This document shows positions 63,964 through 64,000 of a stretch of DNA of 64,000 bases, in pieces. The notes under the pieces are model-generated. The model was not told the origin of the DNA. It did not search any database and worked only from the letters and a program-made list of their open reading frames with translations. The stretch is from Dehalococcoidia bacterium (GTDB lineage Bacteria > Chloroflexota > Dehalococcoidia > GIF9 > AB-539-J10), in assembly GCA_007129495.1 (NCBI GenBank), contig SKVJ01000003.1, positions 1-64,000 of the forward strand, in the 5' to 3' direction. Position 1 is the first letter of the stretch. Each line of letters starts with the position of its first letter. The position numbers and the translations under genes were made by a program.

Positions 63964-64000
63964 TCAGGCACGCGATGATCGAACGAGATCGGTGATGAGA
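63964..64000 (-). CDS. Possible C-terminal tail of a gene entering from the right edge
   Basis: One minus-strand frame reads LITDLVRSSRA and a TGA at 63964-63966, followed by a hairpin. Only about 11 codons are visible, so it cannot be identified; it may be chance. Confidence 0.25.
   Translation of the reverse strand, partial: LITDLVRSSRA

Overview
The window looks like a chromosomal segment of an anaerobic or facultative bacterium, most likely Chloroflexota and possibly a Dehalococcoidia-like lineage. That placement is inference. It rests on two complete pyruvate-type ferredoxin oxidoreductase operons, a two-domain CoA-dehydratase activase with a DUF2229 part, two proteins of the 4-hydroxybutyryl-CoA dehydratase/HpaB family that keep cluster-binding residues, several acyl-CoA enzymes and an ETF operon. 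Housekeeping runs (dprA-topA-pepP-efp, aspS-tig-clpP, alaS-ruvX) are intact. Many starts are TTG or GTG behind strong Shine-Dalgarno sequences. No plasmid or phage genes were seen.

Layout. 1-2.8 kb: the activase, running off the left edge. 2.9-5.4 kb: a C45-type acyltransferase/peptidase divergent from a class I aminotransferase. 5.4-9.0 kb (minus): an operon of a 4HB-CoA dehydratase-like protein, a DnaJ-C/thioredoxin fusion and a decayed lipoamide dehydrogenase. 9.2-15.2 kb: a FAH-family enzyme, a PKD-repeat envelope protein, an MBL hydrolase, an RraA/HMG-aldolase-like protein and a second dehydratase-like protein, which together look like a peripheral catabolic block. 15.3-17.8 kb (minus): an operon of a B12-binding protein with an ABC exporter. 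17.9-18.2 kb: the corpse of an integrase-type transposase. 18.4-20.2 kb: an ArsR regulator and a second secreted protein whose last module and C-x2-C-F end match the first PKD protein. 20.5-28.2 kb: DUF362 ferredoxin protein, nitroreductase, DUF1614, a TPP enzyme, a BASS-type transporter, a flavin reductase and an intact lipoamide dehydrogenase. 28.5-33.1 kb: radical SAM, maf, msrB and PEP synthase. 33.5-41.8 kb: crotonase and 3-hydroxyacyl-CoA dehydrogenase, two tandem porGDAB operons, and tRNA-Gly, -Pro and -Arg wedged at gene borders. 41.9-49.8 kb: Na/Ca exchanger, tandem tRNA-Ser genes, then the dprA run through a PHP protein and a formyltransferase-like protein. 50.1-57.4 kb (minus): etfB-etfA-glcD and aspS-tig-clpP with a small membrane protein. 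57.5-63.9 kb: a C_GCAxxG_C_C protein, two acyl-CoA dehydrogenases, and alaS-ruvX.

How they work together. The POR operons, PEP synthase, ETF, acyl-CoA dehydrogenases, crotonase and hydroxyacyl-CoA dehydrogenase form a low-potential acyl-CoA/2-oxoacid metabolism. The activase and the two dehydratase-like proteins suggest radical dehydration chemistry feeding it. The most unusual signals are the pair of envelope proteins with a shared C-x2-C-F terminus, the recurring TTGT..-18 bp-TAnAAT promoter form (including three near-identical TTGTGC boxes), the DnaJ-C/thioredoxin fusion next to the decayed dehydrogenase, and an unlisted 55-residue membrane protein translationally coupled to clpP.
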